Positions 29,575-41,140 are shown, counted from the stretch's first letter. The stretch: DNA of 64,000 bases from Hexactinellida sp. DTS-2022 (GCA_028753945.1 JAPNXP010000012.1:1302001-1366000), one strand, 5' to 3'. Notes: generated from the sequence alone by a model not told the origin. Made by a program: numbers and translations.

Positions 29575-31362
29575 CTATGGCATTAACTCAGCAAAACTGT
29601 TGCCAACCTCTTTAAGATACTCTGGCACATCCACCCCGCTTGAACACTCGTCGTTATCTTCAAAGACTACCTTGGGTCTGATGGGGCGGTGCTCTTCGCT
29701 GGGCTCTGGCTTCTTGGTGCGGTGAGCCATTAGCGCTAGCTTTCCCTGCAGCTGGGATAGCTTGTCGTGGCTGGCAGTCCTCGCGTCCAGCAGCTGGTAC
29801 AGCAAGCCGAGTCTCTCCGCGAGGTCTGGGACCGTGAGCAAGTACGCGGCGTGGAGCCTCAGACAGGGCTTTATCCATCGCAGCAGGTTAGGGGCGCGAT
29901 GCGCAGTGGAGTGCATAATGGACATGGTCTTATCGACGAAGGGCAGCACGTAGCTCAGGGGAAGGGACTTGACAGTGCTGTTAATTGTCCTGTCCGTACT
30001 CACAGACACGACTTGGTTGAAGAGGCCGGAGTCCTCTGACTGCAGAGACTGGCAGAGCATCTGCACGAGAGAGCCGGAAGCTATTGCTCCTGGCGCCGCC
30101 GCTTCTTTCGAGTTAGAATCTCCCTCCCGCTCCGCAAGCAGATCGCCTATGGAGGTGTCTAGGTCTAGAGAAGTGTCGTTTTCAATCGGTCGCTTTCTTT
30201 TGACCTTTTTGGATCTGTGAATCGGCACTAGTTGAATGGGAACAGCTGTGTTGCTAGTTGATCTTACACTATTTGATACTTTGTCATTCAAACTACTCTT
30301 TCGATTTGAACAACGCTCTAAGTTAACTCTCTTTTCGCTCAAATCAATCATAATCTTCTCGAACACTGGCCTGAGCGTATTTCCGTATATCAGAAGGAGC
30401 AAACCTTCCTCTTCACAACAATGCACAGATAGGACAGGTATCTGCTTAGGTTTCTCGATACAATTGCTCTGACTAACGTCAGTTATTTGCAAACTCCAAA
30501 TATGAGCAATTGGCTTACAAGAATCGCTCTCAAACGGAGGGCTGTACATGTATACAACTCCATTGGAAGCTACAACGAATATATTATTTGTTCTCGACTT
30601 GTGTATTAAAACTGGATGGTGAGGAGAGCGCAGAGTAGAAGTTAACGGTTGAGCGTCCTCTGATTGTATTCTGTTAACTGTAACCATTCTCTCATCTTCC
30701 CCAGCAGATACAACGTGACTGAGGGCCCCGTCCGAGCTATGCAGTGTCTCGAGACACCTGACTTGACTCGTGTGGCCAGAGAGCCTATGCACCACCGCCT
30801 CACTCTGTAGATCCCACAGGCGTATGTGACTGCTAGCTGCTACGAGGATATTCCCGTCTGTACTCAATGCAAGTTTGCCGACTGTTTTCTTCCAAGGCTT
30901 TATAACTCTGCCCGGAGTGAGTCCATTCTCAGTGACAGACCACTCAACCACGCACTTATCATCCGCACTGGAGTATAAGCGGGAGCAGCTCTGGTTCCAA
31001 ATTAGATCTCGGATACAAGTCGAGTGTACAGTCACATTATAAAATAGTTCTTTATCAATTAAGGCATACATTAACCCGACGCAGCCTTTCGTAGTACCAT
31101 AAGCGAGTATCTTGTGTCTCAGCTCGTCACTGTTCTCCGACACGGTTGATAAACAAGATTTCCGAACAAACAGATCGTGCGGACTCCAACTAACGACTGA
31201 ATAGGACCCTACTTTCAACTTGACTGAGTGTTCAATAGTCTTTTTACCGTTTGAAGAGTTCCATACTTTAATACTGGTGTACGCGGAGTAGATAGCGACG
31301 TATTGCCCTGACCCGTCAGCTGACAAACTCGCGTTAGTAGATATGTCTGGCATAAGAGACAT
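29575..31362 (-). CDS. WDR43: WD repeat protein 43 / UTP5, ribosome biogenesis factor
   Basis: This is a t-UTP/UTP-A component of the small-subunit processome, needed for 18S pre-rRNA transcription and processing in the nucleolus. It is one frame of 595 residues with ATG at 31362. WD-type blades fill residues 1-330 (SIKVWNSSNGKK, VVEWSVTENGL, HIRLWDLQSEAVVHRLSGHTSQV). A basic linker (KKVKRKRPIEND) follows. The UTP12-family helical domain then spans about 425-555 (PLSYVLPFVDKTMSIMHS; LLRWIKPCLRLHAAYLLTVP; LLYQLLDARTASHDKLSQLQ), as in WDR43. The vertebrate protein has a longer acidic tail. STX18 follows 182 bp downstream on the same strand. Confidence 0.88.
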   Translation of the reverse strand: MSLMPDISTNASLSADGSGQYVAIYSAYTSIKVWNSSNGKKTIEHSVKLKVGSYSVVSWSPHDLFVRKSCLSTVSENSDELRHKILAYGTTKGCVGLMYALIDKELFYNVTVHSTCIRDLIWNQSCSRLYSSADDKCVVEWSVTENGLTPGRVIKPWKKTVGKLALSTDGNILVAASSHIRLWDLQSEAVVHRLSGHTSQVRCLETLHSSDGALSHVVSAGEDERMVTVNRIQSEDAQPLTSTLRSPHHPVLIHKSRTNNIFVVASNGVVYMYSPPFESDSCKPIAHIWSLQITDVSQSNCIEKPKQIPVLSVHCCEEEGLLLLIYGNTLRPVFEKIMIDLSEKRVNLERCSNRKSSLNDKVSNSVRSTSNTAVPIQLVPIHRSKKVKRKRPIENDTSLDLDTSIGDLLAEREGDSNSKEAAAPGAIASGSLVQMLCQSLQSEDSGLFNQVVSVSTDRTINSTVKSLPLSYVLPFVDKTMSIMHSTAHRAPNLLRWIKPCLRLHAAYLLTVPDLAERLGLLYQLLDARTASHDKLSQLQGKLALMAHRTKKPEPSEEHRPIRPKVVFEDNDECSSGVDVPEYLKEVGNSFAELMP

Positions 31363-31926
31363 TCGGAGTATTACTAATAGCGTTAAATGTTAATACTATT
31401 ATGTGTTATAACAATAATAAGTACATCCCGTATTTCCCCGAATAAGCGCCGGGGGCTTGAATAAACGCAGAGTCAATAAAAACGACATTGATATTATAAA
31501 ATTTGAAAAATTAGTTGATCACTGGAGGGTAATTCCATTGATTTTGACAACTTCAGTATGTATACTGTCAGTTAGAACATTAGAACCGACCTAAATATTA
31601 TATTCTAGATTTTTCAAAACAAATTCAGCACAATTTTGGACCACGAAAACAATAAGCGCCGGGGCGCTTATTCGAAGCAATACAGTATTTATTTATTTAT
31701 GCGGTAAACTTTGAGTACGTATTAATTGGTCCAAATATATATTTCATAATAGGGAAGGGACTTAAGTTGCATTTACTAACTGGAGTATAGTATGAAACAA
31801 AGACCGGAGTTAGTGTTTCATCTAGGTACTTAGGCAAGGGAATGTAAGGTTACGTCAAAAATCCCACAACTTAATACATAAAATGTATTTGCGTAATTAT
31901 ACAAGTTAATGTAGATTCATTCATAC
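31363..31926. other. Gene-free stretch upstream of WDR43
   Basis: It contains an imperfect inverted pair with 'aataagcgccggggg' (31440-31455) and 'aataagcgccggggcgctta' (31650-31670), probably a MITE. No gene was seen. Confidence 0.5.
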
Positions 31927-31930
31927 AGTA

Positions 31931-33518
31931 CACGGGTCTCTGAAATTATAATCTCGGTCAAAAAAATACGGACCTTACGAAATTTACAGGTTAGAATGTG
32001 CATTTCATGTGCTCTTTTAATTTGTTTTGAATAAAATATTTCCATAACACAATTTTTACCAAGTGTGATTTCATAATTTGGTGTCAAATATTTATCGAAT
32101 TTTTATTTTTATTATCATAATTAACATAAAATAACATATTACTTGCATATTTTTCATCTCAAGTACATAAAATGACATATTAATTAGACTAACATATGGA
32201 GTAGTTGGTGAAATTAGCCTCGCAACTGCGTTATAGAAGCATTTTGGATAACTTTCAACATCTTGATTGCATTTGTATCTATTCCAGACCTTCATAAAGC
32301 GTGAGTGAGAGGATTCAACTGCTTGTTCTGAAACACATCCAAGACCCTTTCTAGGAGGATGGTATTTCTGTATAAAAGGTACAATGTGGCGACAAATAAC
32401 ATGGACTTTTGTTGAACATGGTTGTGCTGTTCTATTAAAAGCCTCTTGAATTGATGAATATGTTCAATATATTCAATTTCAATATTCGTCCCGAAGCACG
32501 ATGTAACCACATCACTAAACCTCTTCATGGCAATGAAGGCGGAGTTTGAAGGAGGAAAAGCCAGTTGATCACACATTTTGAGCAGCTTGCGCATCGCATT
32601 TCCCTCAAATGCATTTCCATGGTAGGTACTCCGTTGAATATTGTTTATTTTGAGAAGATTTTCATGCGCGAGTGTTTCTTCTTCAGACATTGTCGTAAGT
32701 AGGCTTGGCACGACAACGTCGTCCAAATCTAGTCGCTTCTTCACACATTGGACATCGATTACTGGTAGTACATGTAGAACGCGTCTGATGCAAATGATCA
32801 GGCCAATTAAATTGCATTGGCTGCTTCTTAGGGGCATCACCACCCACAACCTTCGCGATGTAGAGTTTACATGCGGTGCATATTACATTTGGCCTAAGGT
32901 AATTTTCTTCTGGGATCATTGGTTCAAATGCTATTATGTACTGCTTACCTAACTATGTAAACTCTTCATCTTTATCCTTGAATAGCCGATGCGAAGTGAG
33001 CTTAATATTGCCAACTTTGGCACAACACCACCGACAAACCTTATATTTAGCTGCTTCATGCACGTCCATAATATGTGAAATGTGTTTTAATTAATGGTTA
33101 TAATAAATATTATTTTAATGCTCATGTATTGCTTATTTATAGATAATTACATTTCGAATATAACAAAGTGTATCGAATTGTGGAAGAATATGCGTGATAA
33201 TTGATTATTAATTATCTATTCAGGCATTTAATAAGTAAACCACATCTAATTTGCAGGATTCTAATTACTGATTGAATAATAACTCTAACCTATCATAATA
33301 AAAGGAGTTTTATCAAAAACAACCTCAAATCGGAACTAAAGAGATGAAAGCCAATTTAGAATTGACACCAAATTATGAAATCACACTAGGTAAAAATTGT
33401 GCGATGGAAATATTTTATTCAAAACAAATTAAAAGAGTACATGAAATGCACTTTCTAACCTGTAAATTTCGTAGGCTCCGTATTTTTTTGACCGAGATTA
33501 TGATTTCAGAGACCCGTG
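31931..33518 (-). mobile_element. DNA transposon with 157-bp terminal inverted repeats
   Basis: Termini CACGGGTCTCTGAAATTATA (31931) and its inverted counterpart (ending 33518) extend as about 157-bp inverted repeats (31931-32087 and 33362-33518) with only a few differences. AGTA occurs on both sides (31927-31930 and 33519-33522), a candidate 4-bp target duplication. Inside lies one minus-strand protein remnant (32292-33069). The long near-identical TIRs suggest a fairly recent insertion. The superfamily is not established; I do not recognise the termini. Confidence 0.85.
32292..33069 (-). pseudogene. Zinc-binding transposon protein, broken by a stop and a frameshift
   Basis: From the ATG at 33069 the frame has a cysteine cluster VCRWCC and TSHRLF. 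It then hits an in-frame TAG at 32953-32955. The same frame resumes with PMIPEENYLRPNVICTACKLYI (a second C-x2-C) and CPMCEE. Near 32740 the reading shifts to another frame with KKRLDLDDVVVPSLL, NNIQRSTYHGNAFEGNAMRK and a helical stretch to 32292. I recognise this only as the kind of uncharacterised protein seen in invertebrate repeat elements. It may bind DNA through the cysteine pairs. It lies wholly within the 157-bp-TIR element. The breaks show it is no longer functional unless an unusual splice removes them. Confidence 0.7.
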
Positions 33519-33811
33519 AGTAGTCAATAGATAAATATTTTTAGCAGTCGATGATTCCTGGGTACTAATTCAATACTTACATAGTTTTGTATTTAGAATA
33601 GAGTCGCTAGTCTTTGGAAAGTTTGTCCAGGACCACCAAGTGAATTAATTATAATAAAATACAATATGCCAGTGATATTGGCCGGTATCCTGTTAATGTA
33701 CTTTCCATAAATTATAGAATCGAAAGTTTAACTATTATTTGTTAATTAAACAGTGGCCAAATCATAAAAATTTGGTCTGCAATTGTACAAGAAAATTAAT
33801 GCAATACACAT

Positions 33812-34107
33812 CAGGGCCGTGCGAGCCTATTGTTACCTGACCAGGTCAAACCTAACTAGAGTAGGCATCATTGCACCCATTGTCAAAAAATTATTCTATC
33901 ATTATTAACTTCTTAAACTCTTGATATCATGGTTTCCTTTATTTTAGTTTTCGCTAGAAAATTATACTAGTTTAAACTTTAAATATTATCTTATTTTACG
34001 TATTTGTTTTGAAACTCAGCAAGTTAGTGCGAACCTGGTCAGAACCTGGTCTGGAAAAATTCTGCCCAGGTTTGACCTGGTCAGTTTGTATTAGTGGCAC
34101 GGCCCTG
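33812..34107. mobile_element. hAT-like element with CAGGGCCGTGC termini
   Basis: CAGGGCCGTGCGAGCC and …GGCACGGCCCTG are inverted ends. The inside carries 'gacctggtcag' motifs in both orientations. The flanks share CACAT but not a full 8-bp duplication. Confidence 0.65.
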
Positions 34108-34115
34108 CACATAAA

Positions 34116-34669
34116 TTCTAAAAAATCATGTCAGACGGTACATATCTAAAATACACAATAACTTCACTAAACCATTTCTCAATAGACTAAATCCATTACT
34201 AAGCACATTCTTGAATTAGGAATTTGACTAAGGGAGCGACTCGAAGGACGGCTTAAGTATCGAGTGTAGCCAAGAATTATAAGAATTAAAGATAAGCATT
34301 ATTAAATTACATTAATTATGTTACTTGATAGTCAGAAAGAAGAGTTGGGATCAAATATGGACTCTAAATGGATAGCATAAACAGGCAGACTATATTCCTT
34401 AACATGTGTATTGTCTTAAGATTAGACTTAGGTGACTCTCTAGTATAAACATGCATAAAGAGAAGTAATTACGGTAAATTAGTGCGGGTCGGGCCTTAAG
34501 GTACAAGTTTACTAGCCCCAGGTTCACACAAACATATTTAAATACTTCGGGAATACTGACTCCGAAGAAAAAGTAAATATTTAGAGAATATTTGAGAACT
34601 TGATACTGAAGTCTACTTTATTTAAATCATTAAAAATAAAACTAAAACAATAATAATAAGAAAGAGGAA
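34116..34669. other. Gene-free stretch
   Basis: This is the presumed 3' flank of NOPCHAP1. Nothing was recognised. Confidence 0.45.
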
Positions 34670-35113
34670 CTAATCTTTTATGTCAGGGATTCTTTCTTCC
34701 TCAATAATGAGAGTGTCGTTAAAAGATTCGACTGTTGCAGTCAGTTGTAGCTTTAAATCAACCACCTCATCTTCCGTATCGCTACAGTCACTATCTGTAC
34801 TGGAGTTCTCATACACTTGCAGATTCATTTCTATAAAATTATCCTGACACTCCACTTGCTCAATGTCTACCGAATCCTTAGGGAGAGATAGCAGCTCTTC
34901 ATTTGCGAGAGCTATTTTGGGCAAAAAATCTTCCAATTTACTTACTAAACTAGTATATCCATTATTAAGTGAATATTTAGAATCTTCCGAGATATTCTGA
35001 GGATTGTTCTTTGGAAGATAGAGGCTGAATGGGAATTTGCATGAAGATTGAGCAGTGAGATGTTTGTCATCAAGTTCATCAGAAATATTAGCAATTGTAT
35101 CCATAGTATCCAT
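34670..35113 (-). CDS. NOPCHAP1: NOPCHAP1-like protein (C12orf45 homolog), box C/D snoRNP assembly
   Basis: In other animals this small protein bridges NOP58 to the RUVBL1/2-R2TP chaperone during box C/D snoRNP assembly. It is a single frame of 147 residues with ATG at 35113. The diagnostic core is LVSKLEDFLPKIALANEELL, followed by VDIEQVECQDNFIEMNLQVYE. This parallels the human order L-x-x-V-x-x-F-L-P-x-M-x-x-A-N-E-x-L … N-I-E-N … I-x-M-D-V-x-L-F-E. A Ser/Asp/Glu-rich stretch (SSTDSDCSDTEDE) comes next, also as in the family. The N-terminal third is unconserved. Confidence 0.78.
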   Translation of the reverse strand: MDTMDTIANISDELDDKHLTAQSSCKFPFSLYLPKNNPQNISEDSKYSLNNGYTSLVSKLEDFLPKIALANEELLSLPKDSVDIEQVECQDNFIEMNLQVYENSSTDSDCSDTEDEVVDLKLQLTATVESFNDTLIIEEERIPDIKD

Positions 35114-35605
35114 AGTATTCGTCTAAATACAAAATTATGAGACTGATATAATAGGGAATTCAGTAATTGATCATCAAGTTTCAAATAAGATTCATTAAAC
35201 AATCTCCCCCGTTATAGACATTGATTAATAAATGTTACAATCGTTGAAATGTTGATAATTTACAAATAAATAGACCACGAAAGCAATATGAATGGTTTTA
35301 GAATAGTAGATAGATAGTAATACAATAGTTTGTGGCTATCTGAAGATGATTTGTTCAATTACTCAACTGCCCAACAACCAATAAAACCATGAAGGCAGAT
35401 AAGAAGAAGTAAGTATAAGAAAGATACGTATATTATACGCAGGAATAGTTATAGGTATTTTGATTAGTCGACACGCCTCACAGTATATTAGACTAAAGAG
35501 CTACAGTCTTCAATATTTGATTTTTAAAATGTATGCTAAGCACACAAGAGTATTTGTGGCCGATGAGTCTCAATGACACAGTCAATTATTACTATTATAC
35601 TACTG
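35114..35605. other. Gene-free stretch upstream of NOPCHAP1
   Basis: Nothing was recognised beyond AT-rich sequence. Confidence 0.45.
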
Positions 35606-36177
35606 CAAGGCTGGATTCGGTTAGCCAGCTAAGCAATTAAGTATTTCATGTAGACACTCATACCTGCAAACCTATTTGAGTCATATCCCTGTACGGAGCT
35701 CCAATTTTCCCCTGTACACCAGAATTTTTTTTGTCTCGCTCATGTAGGGAAACACTATACGCTTGATTAGGAATTGTTACTTTAACATTTGTTACATTTT
35801 GAGAGTAGACATTTTTTAGGTGCATTTTTAGGTGATTCATTAATTTTGTCCCGACTTAAAATCCCTGTACAAATGTAATAATTCCCTGTACAGAACAGCA
35901 AAATGGTTAAAATCCCTGTACTGTACAGGGAATCCCTGTACGGTTGGCAGGCATGAGACATTGTAGACTAATTATGTTAGGCTATGGTGATTCTATTTCA
36001 ATCACCATTAATTTAATTTTCAGTAACAATAATATTTCGAAGTTTCTGATAATATGATCTTATTAAGTAGAAAAATACAAGTGTTCTATTTGATTATACC
36101 GTGTTGATTAACATGCGGCTAACCGGTTAACCCGTTTCTTCAGAAAGGTTAAGCAACCCCACCTTTGAGTCCACTGA
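35606..36177. mobile_element. GGTTAACC-family hAT-like element, reverse orientation
   Basis: It begins CAAGGCTGGATTCGGTTAGCC and ends GGTTAAGCAACCCCACCTTTG, the two ends of the family at 11303-11899 in reverse order. Inside, 'ccctgtac' motifs occur on both strands (35680-35950), perhaps a nested insertion. Confidence 0.6.
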
Positions 36178-36208
36178 TTCTGAAATAGTACAATAACTAC
36201 AAATAATA

Positions 36209-36527
36209 CAGTACACTCTCGCTAATCCGAACACAGGTCTTCCGATTCAAAAAAATATCTGTACCGTTTAGTGAATTCGTTCAAATTAGTGAAGTAATAT
36301 ATTTTATATATACCTCTATAAAATGAGACCCCGTTAATCCGAAAGAAACTTGTATAAACCTTTTAAATCCAAACTAAACAGATAGTACACTACCCAAATA
36401 CTTGCCTGGGACTTATTTTTGTTATAATTCCATTGTAATATACAAATATTTAAGAATTTTCCCCCCAAATTTATACGAAAAATAGTTCTGGATCTGCTGT
36501 TCGGATTCGCGAGGGTGTACAGTACTG
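36209..36527. mobile_element. Pogo-like MITE with CAGTACACTCTCGCTAATCC terminus
   Basis: The left end CAGTACACTCTCGCTAATCC and the right end with CGGATTCGCGAGGGTGTAC are inverted copies flanked by TA. It belongs to the same family as 11543-11792. Confidence 0.7.
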
Positions 36528-37465
36528 TATTCATATTGGCAAGTTGACACGAATTAAATAAACAGTTGGAACAAGACTCAAGTGCGTTTATTTAGTACAT
36601 GTATGGTGGAGAGTTTCTAATTCATGCTCTTTGACGCAAGTATAGTTAACTCCTAATCAACTTTATCGTCATTCTAATGTTTAAGAATAAAACTGGGTTA
36701 ACAAAGAAGAATGTAAAGGTTTGTTAATTAATCCAAGGTCAGGTTATACGGGCCACGACCTGGCCATCCACCGCCAGGGGGCACCAATTCTCCGTCATTG
36801 ATACATTTGCCCTTATTAGTATCATAAGCTCAAAATAGAAAATATTACATACAACAATGTACGCACAGTAGTACAGTACGTGAACGTTACGTTATTCTTC
36901 AGAAATCAAAATTTTGTGTACTAATATGTAATAACAAAGTGTATAATGGTGGGTCGCCTGCCTCCCAAGCAGTGTTATCTAGATGCCAGCCAGGCATTGG
37001 TTGAAGAGCCAAGGACTTGCAGTGTGATTTCATTTAGCTGCCGGGTTGGTACTTAATATAAATAGTGCCGCATCATTGAATTTTACAAATAATGTATTAT
37101 GACTAACACATTTAGTCATAATGCCTTACAAATTTTATTTCGATTATAAATGCTGGCCCAGAAAATCCTAGATAAACCCCTGTTCACAAGGATTATTGAT
37201 GCCCACTGCCGCCCATGAAGGTATATACATGTATAAGTCCAATAGAGTATAAGCTATAGTGTAGCCTATTGAAATATGCACCATTTAATCAAGATAATTA
37301 AATGAAATGCTTTTAGAGCTATTAGTGAATATTTCGTTAATTAATCAATATAACTTCAAACGATTCTATGTTCCAAGGAGATAATTTGTTAATTTCCCAC
37401 AAAAAATTAATGGGCGCGTTACCATTCAATTTTTAGTGCTCTACCATACTACAGTCTAGACTCTA

Positions 37466-37638
37466 CAGTAGATGTTGGATATAAGCACACCGGTTATAAG
37501 AACATATCGGATATAAGCACACTATGTTGTAAACGGTTGCCATATACCCTATATAATTTATGCCAGTTATAAGAACATGTCGGTTATAAGTACATTAAGT
37601 GCAGTTCCCGACGATGTGCTTATAACCGGCATCCACTG
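37466..37638. mobile_element. Pogo/Tigger-like MITE, CAGTAGATGT family
   Basis: The ends CAGTAGATGTTGGATATAAG and the inverse of CAGTGGATGCCGGTTATAAG match the copies at 20081 and 54592. TA precedes the left end. Confidence 0.8.
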
Positions 37639-38617
37639 AATATGCTAATTTTATTTTCTAATTAAATAAGTTAAAGTATTATTGACTTGCCCGATAACGC
37701 CTCCCTCTTTACAGTACTATCGTTGATCACAAGTTCATATCAGGTATAACCAATATAATTCTTAGAGACAAATTTAGTGAATGGAATTTGATAACGTTAT
37801 TAATTAACTCACTAGTTGTGACTCTATCTATAATACATTGCCCACACAGCCTTTGATTTCAGCAGAATTGAATACGCTTAAATTAGTGCTTTGTTACAAA
37901 AGATAAAAATGTGATTACATATAGTGACATAAGAACACTTCTCTGGCTAATCTAATAAGAATTTACGCTGACATTTTTCAGAAAACTTCATTTCTTACGG
38001 TGTGCGGTGCGAGTAAAATCAGAAAATTGGGGAAAATGTAATGCATATATTTGATAGATACAAGATTATAATAATAATAATAATAATAAGGTAAACCTCA
38101 TAACCAGTGTTGAATTAATTGTCAAATCGGCAACTAGCAATGAACGGATAAATAAATAAATAAAATGTTAAAGATTGGCTAATGAATACGTAATTAGTAT
38201 CTTAATTAATTAATTAAATAAAGTTGCGAAAGAATCAGAATGAGAGTTTCTGATTTAGAAGAAGTAAGTATGCCCCATATAACACCACTGCTCACAAAGT
38301 TACCTAGTGTAAATTATGAAGAATAAAAAAATTAAGCAATTTTGAGTTGTTCTTTGCTTATTCAATTATCTTGGAATGCATCGAATCATTCTCACAAACT
38401 TTACCTAATGATTCGACGATACCTATAAGACTTTTAGCTTACTCTTTAAGTGATAGTGATAGTCATGGATATGAAACTACACTGATACTTATCTGATTAA
38501 ATATAATTAAGTCAACCACACTCAGCTATACGGTAAACTAAGAATAAATTGGGGAGCAAGTATAAATTATAAATAATTACTACAATCGTCAGTGTGCAAT
38601 GTAGAGAATCCTGATTA

Positions 38618-38788
38618 CAGTAGAACCTCGTTAGTAAGAACACGGTTAATACGAAACTCCGATAATACGAATACTATTTCAGTCCCCTTCAGTCTGTTCA
38701 ATACAAATGGCATCGGTTAGTACGTATTCCGGATAAGGCGAACACATTCTGGCGGTCCCCTGGTGTTCATACTAACGAGGTTCTACTA
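38618..38788. mobile_element. Pogo/Tigger-like MITE, CAGTAGAACCTCGTTAGTA family
   Basis: CAGTAGAACCTCGTTAGTAA and …ATACTAACGAGGTTCTACTA are inverted ends flanked by TA. A second, interrupted copy starts at 57807. Confidence 0.8.
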
Positions 38789-39154
38789 TATGCAATCTAT
38801 GAGAGTAAAGTTAGACCAAAATGTATAATTTTGTGAGCTAACAGGGATGAGGATTACCATCCTATTAGGCCCTAGTATTAGTTTATTGAGTAACTACTGT
38901 TATCGAATCTATAATATTGTCCGGAATTGAAGATTGAAACTGAAATTGCAGGCTAGCTTTTAACTGGTATAATTTAATAATTTTTCGATTAATAATGCGA
39001 TTAATAATTTTGAACAAAATAGAATTTGGCAATATTTGAAATTACTTTGGTTTACGAATATAGCAACTTGTATCTGCTGGCTATGAAATATATTTGTCCA
39101 TCGAAGTTTTTTACTAATACGTGTACAGCAGCGCACAATAAAATGAAATTTTGA

Positions 39155-39770
39155 TGGTGGCTAATTTTAAGCCACCACCTAACTTTTTCTTAGGGCTGAA
39201 ACGAATTTTCGAAATGTAACGAACGAACATTTTTCTAACGAACGAATATCTGAATATTCGTTAGTTTTGACGACTAAGCACTAAATAAAATACAAGACTC
39301 GAAATACAGTGGAAAATAGTTATTTGTTTATGTTACAATAGTTTAATCATAGTGACAAAGTGTATTAAACACAAGTTAGTTAAAACAAAACAAAGGCTAG
39401 TTTAGGAGGAATTTATATTGACAATCTCTCCAATCTAAACAAAAGTCATGTTGTTGTCCAAAAGTAGTCAACGAATATTCTCTTAAAGACTTAAACCAAT
39501 ATTCGTTCAATCATTTCGAACGAATTTTAGTTTCAGCCCTACTTTTTCTAGTGGCTAAAGAATAAACAACGGCCAATTAAAAAAACCACTGATGGCTTAA
39601 CAAACTTCTGATGCCGTAAAACAACATTAATATTAATAACAAATAATGCAACGAAAAATATAATCTACACAGTCTAATAATCCACAATTTATGGTGGATT
39701 AGTTAAGCCACCGAAGGCAAAATTTGGTGGCTTAAGAAAGATTCTTGGTGGCTAACACCACCAAACTACC
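39155..39770. mobile_element. MITE with 'tggtggctta' hairpin ends, host of a nested insertion
   Basis: The left end (39155-39190) carries GGTGGCTAATTTTAAGCCACC. The right end (39695-39770) carries GTGGCTTAAG and TGGTGGCTAACACCACCA. It is split by the hAT-like element at 39191-39541. Confidence 0.6.
39191..39541. mobile_element. hAT-like MITE with exact 8-bp TSD
   Basis: TAGGGCTGAAACGAATTTTC and the inverse of TAGGGCTGAAACTAAAATTC bound a 351-bp insert. CTTTTTCT is exactly duplicated (39183-39190 and 39542-39549). Inner motifs 'aacgaacgaa' repeat. Confidence 0.88.
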
Positions 39771-40474
39771 TAATTTACCAACATTGGTGTACATACTTTC
39801 AACATTGTAAAAATATATACGTGTATGCTTAATAAAATTAATATGGCGTAATAATATAAAATAATACTTGTAAATTTATAGTTTTTTAATAGAAAAAGTT
39901 AACTAAATCTAATTTGGAGATGAGAATTAATTAAGCAATTCACTTAGTGATAGAGACGGAAGATTTCGATACAAATTGATTTTGTTAACTAATAAAATTA
40001 AGCAAATTAAATTGTAGCAATGGGTTCACGACTTTTTATAATTCACACTTCCATCCCAAAAGGTTACAAAACTTTTAACCAATGAAATTCGAGGGTTTTC
40101 CCAGACCCAGTATGGATTATCGAGTAGCATTCACTAGTATAAAATGATTTTCGATCAATTGTTAAGTGTGCATTATAGAATGCTCAACAGAGGCTGTAAT
40201 TTAATTGGTCCAGTGTTTAAATCAGTTATTTTTACACTATTTTCTTTTTGGAGGCACTTTTAATCAACTAACTACCAGTTTAGCCCAATAAAACTGATAC
40301 TATTTATTTGTGAAGGATAATGCTGATAAATAATAAAAAGTTAACAGTTCATCGATTAAATAGACATAAATAGTGCTAACTCAAATCTCAATAATTTTCT
40401 TCAAGTGATATGCCCATATTAATATTTAGTTATAGAAATAAAATAGTAAAATGATAAATGAATTGTGCTATAAT

Positions 40475-41140
40475 TTATTCCGTTGAATCTACTGGCACTG
40501 TTGACTGATCACCCTCAACATTTTCGACCTCTATCTCAGTTGGCTCTGGATTAGTAATATCTTCTTCTCTTCCCTGTGTGGTATCCATTGCTTCTGTTGT
40601 AATTATATTACTTTCAGAAGGCCCTGCCTCCACTGTTGGTTCTTCTGAAGTGCGATTGCCTTGTGTCTCTCCATTCACAGCCGCACCCGGAGTCGTAGTA
40701 TCTTTTTCAACTTCCTCGACAACTGCATCTACACCTGGAGATAAAGTATCTGTTTCTGGAATAGGAATCACTTCATCTTGATCCTTGGAATTTCCTTCTT
40801 TTATCTCCTCTCCAACTAGACCGTTCTCCAACTGTTCTTTGTGGGTTTCAGTTACATCACCTTTATCAGTTATTGTTTCGCTCTGGCCTTCAATACTTGA
40901 GGATTTCATAATTTTATCGTTTCGTTGCTCGAGCTCTAGTTTCTTTTCTGCTTTATGGTCCTTAGCAGGCTTGCGACCTCGTTTCTTAAATGTTTCAGGC
41001 CTTCCTTCCTGGTTTTTGATATATTGCAACAACATTAATCCAAGATACTCGATGGGATCAGCGGGTTGCTTATCGAGTACCTTGTCCAGAGCTTCGATTA
41101 GAGCCTCCCCCACTGTCTCTTTAAGGTACTGAGCGTCCAT
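40475..41140 (-). CDS. DPY30-motif protein, DYDC-like
   Basis: This is a single frame of 221 residues starting at the ATG at 41140. Residues 1-45 (YLKETVGEALIEALDKVLDK, then PADPIEYLGLMLLQYIKN) are a DPY30 dimerisation helix pair. They fit the DYDC/axonemal style better than the COMPASS subunit, because the helix pair is N-terminal and followed by a long tail. The tail has a basic patch (KKRGRKPAKDHK, AT-hook-like RGRKP) and about 150 acidic, Glu/Thr/Pro-rich, probably disordered residues. Such motifs dock onto amphipathic helices of partners such as AKAPs or ASH2L. Whether it acts in cilia or in the nucleus cannot be decided here. A palindromic element begins 56 bp upstream. Confidence 0.72.
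   Translation of the reverse strand: MDAQYLKETVGEALIEALDKVLDKQPADPIEYLGLMLLQYIKNQEGRPETFKKRGRKPAKDHKAEKKLELEQRNDKIMKSSSIEGQSETITDKGDVTETHKEQLENGLVGEEIKEGNSKDQDEVIPIPETDTLSPGVDAVVEEVEKDTTTPGAAVNGETQGNRTSEEPTVEAGPSESNIITTEAMDTTQGREEDITNPEPTEIEVENVEGDQSTVPVDSTE

Larger units (their letters stand above)
36528..40474. other. Gene desert with three miniature elements
   Basis: No coding exon is supported over almost 4 kb. MITEs are at 37466-37638, 38618-38788 and 39191-39541. An (AAT)n run lies at 38068-38090. Confidence 0.55.
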
